A model generated the notes under the pieces. The model saw only the letters and a program-made list of their open reading frames with translations. It had not been told where the DNA came from and ran no database searches. Below are positions 62,795-64,000 of a stretch of DNA of 64,000 bases, piece by piece. How positions within the stretch are numbered: position 1 is the first letter of the stretch; the number at the start of each line of letters is the position of its first letter. The DNA is from Archilochus colubris (lineage: Eukaryota; Chordata; Aves; Apodiformes; Trochilidae): the NCBI GenBank assembly GCA_023079485.1, contig CM041090.1:38652874-38716873 (forward strand), in the 5' to 3' direction. The translations under genes were made by a program, and so were the position numbers.

Positions 62795-62907
62795 TCAGTC
62801 ATGGCACTCAGTGCCATGGTCTAGCAACTGCTCTGGTGGGTCAAGGGTTGGACTAGATGATCTCTGAGGTCCCTTCCAACCCGGCTAATTCTATGATTCT
62901 ATGATTC
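62795..62907 (+). mobile_element. CR1 3'-end fragment (same type as 14,527)
   Basis: 'ATGGCACTCAGTGCCATGGT', 'GGTCAAGGGTTGGACTAG', 'ATGATCTCTGAGGTCCC' and a clean double octamer tail 'TTCTATGATTCTATGATTC'. It lies 225 bp from the oppositely oriented CR1 end at 62,484. Confidence 0.95.
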
Positions 62908-64000
62908 AGTCTGAATGGGTAAACCACCCTGGCAAGCTAGAGTTCCTGGGGATCACAGTCAGTCATATTATAGCCCGTGACAGATTTAATTGCAGATTAG
63001 AAATTCTGTAGAAGAAATATTACAGGAGGCTCGAGGTCCTGATTGTTTCCTGTGTAAGGAGCTTAACTTTATTTTTTGAAACTCCCAAGAGCTGACAGCC
63101 AATATTTTGGTGTAAAAAAGCTAAAGAAGCAACTGCTGCCTCACTGTGAACAGGTAACAACTTCCAGAGCTTAATCCTACACCTTAATTTGTTCTTAATA
63201 TTCAGATCGTGGCAGCAGCCAGAAGGCATTATCAGGCTAAGTGCTCCTTTGTGTCAATACACAGCAGCAGAAAAATTCACCACCCAAATGAGCTGTGATT
63301 GTTGTAGCTGCTGGAAGAAAGCCATGCTCTCTCTTGTGCCATATTAATGCACTTTTAGCAACAGAAGTGATTAAGATTCCCAGTTTGGATTTGCTCAGAT
63401 CTAGCTTGGCTGGGGGTTTTTGCTTTTTGTTTTGTTTTGAGCTTTTTTTGTGAGTTTTTTTTTGTTGTGTTTTTTTGTTTGTTTGTGGGGTTTTGTTGGG
63501 TTTTTTTCCCTTAATCTCTGGGATAAGCTGTGGATAGAGAATTAGCTGTTTAGATATACATGCATGACTGGGAAATAGTTTGCCAGCACCTGCCACAAAT
63601 GAGTTCAGTGCCTGATCTGGTGCCCGGGTGTCAGATAATGAAGTGATAATGGGGGGGGGCAGAGGGGAGATTTTTGGCTTTCAAAGGAGCACCAGACACC
63701 TTGGCCTGATCCTATCTCCACCAGCACAGAAATTAAGAGGCTGCTGCATCACGTGTGCTAAGAGGGAAAACAAGCCCCCTCTGCTCATCTCAGCTTTAAA
63801 ATGATGCTTGGTAGGGGAATTACAGAGTCAGCATCAGCAAGGGGGCATGGGGAGCATCACTGGGGCTGCTTGAACCTCATGGTTCTCCCATGCTGTAGTT
63901 CGATAGAGCTGCCTGATGATGTCTGGCAGGTTGTGTGTCCTGTCTGTCTCAGTGAGGGTGACAAAAAGCATCACACAGGCCAGAGACACCAGCTCTCAGG
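62908..64000. other. Unique sequence with a T/G-rich tract
   Basis: Apart from the tract at 63,412 and a G9-10 run near 63,650, nothing was recognised up to the window edge. Confidence 0.4.
63412..63507. repeat. T/G-rich tract (GTTTT, GTTT units)
   Basis: About 96 bp of T runs spaced by G, the complement of the A/C-rich tracts at 24,700 and 45,041. It explains the Lys/Gln/Thr-rich minus-strand frame across it. Confidence 0.93.

Noticed and set aside
1..64000. CRISPR arrays, tRNA or rRNA genes, bacterial operons
   Set aside because: No spaced direct repeats, no tRNA box pair with a plausible cloverleaf, no rRNA similarity, and the repeat content is that of a bird nuclear genome.
1..64000. 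A previously undescribed multi-gene system
   Set aside because: No cluster of credible coding regions exists in the window; the structure present is explained by transposons, low-complexity DNA and two CpG-enriched blocks.

Overview
The window looks like non-coding nuclear DNA from a bird. The main evidence is 24 fragments of the LINE retrotransposon CR1, 13 on + and 11 on -, covering roughly 7 kb (about 11% by my boundaries). Many end in the CR1 octamer tail (ATTCTRTG)n, and several preserve the end of CR1 ORF2. A solo retroviral LTR sits inside one CR1. I saw no Alu, B1 or L1-like sequence. The order and species cannot be fixed from this; the CR1 mix fits a neoavian bird, possibly a passerine, but that is inference. 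There is no bacterial or phage organisation: no operons, no long ORFs, and CpG is depleted over most of the window.

No host protein-coding gene, tRNA, rRNA or CRISPR array could be supported. The longest open frames are chance frames in low-complexity or repeat DNA, and several of them begin at TTG rather than ATG. Unrecognised short exons of a spliced gene cannot be excluded by eye.

Layout. 0-23.5 kb: spaced CR1 copies of several ages, with the solo LTR at 17,242-17,559. 23.5-30.3 kb: no CR1 recognised; A-rich and T-rich tracts, three partial copies of an unidentified dispersed repeat, and a 249-bp polypyrimidine tract. 30.3-32.3 kb: two CR1 copies, one with a 43-bp tandem duplication at its 3' junction. 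33.0-34.7 kb: a block relatively rich in CpG with an 11-G run, the best candidate for regulatory DNA. 34.7-47.5 kb: mostly unique sequence with poly-A/T and A/C tracts and two CR1 copies. 47.5-59.3 kb: more CR1, including three full or partial 3' ends of different subfamilies. 59.3-61.6 kb: a second CpG-enriched block containing an old CR1 and a TATA-like motif. 61.6-64 kb: two short CR1 ends and a T/G-rich tract.

Nothing here amounts to a working gene system. The most informative structures record transposition: the LTR with a perfect 6-bp target-site duplication inside an internally deleted CR1, the 94-bp repeat within that LTR, the CR1-end duplication, and the unidentified repeat at 25-27.7 kb.
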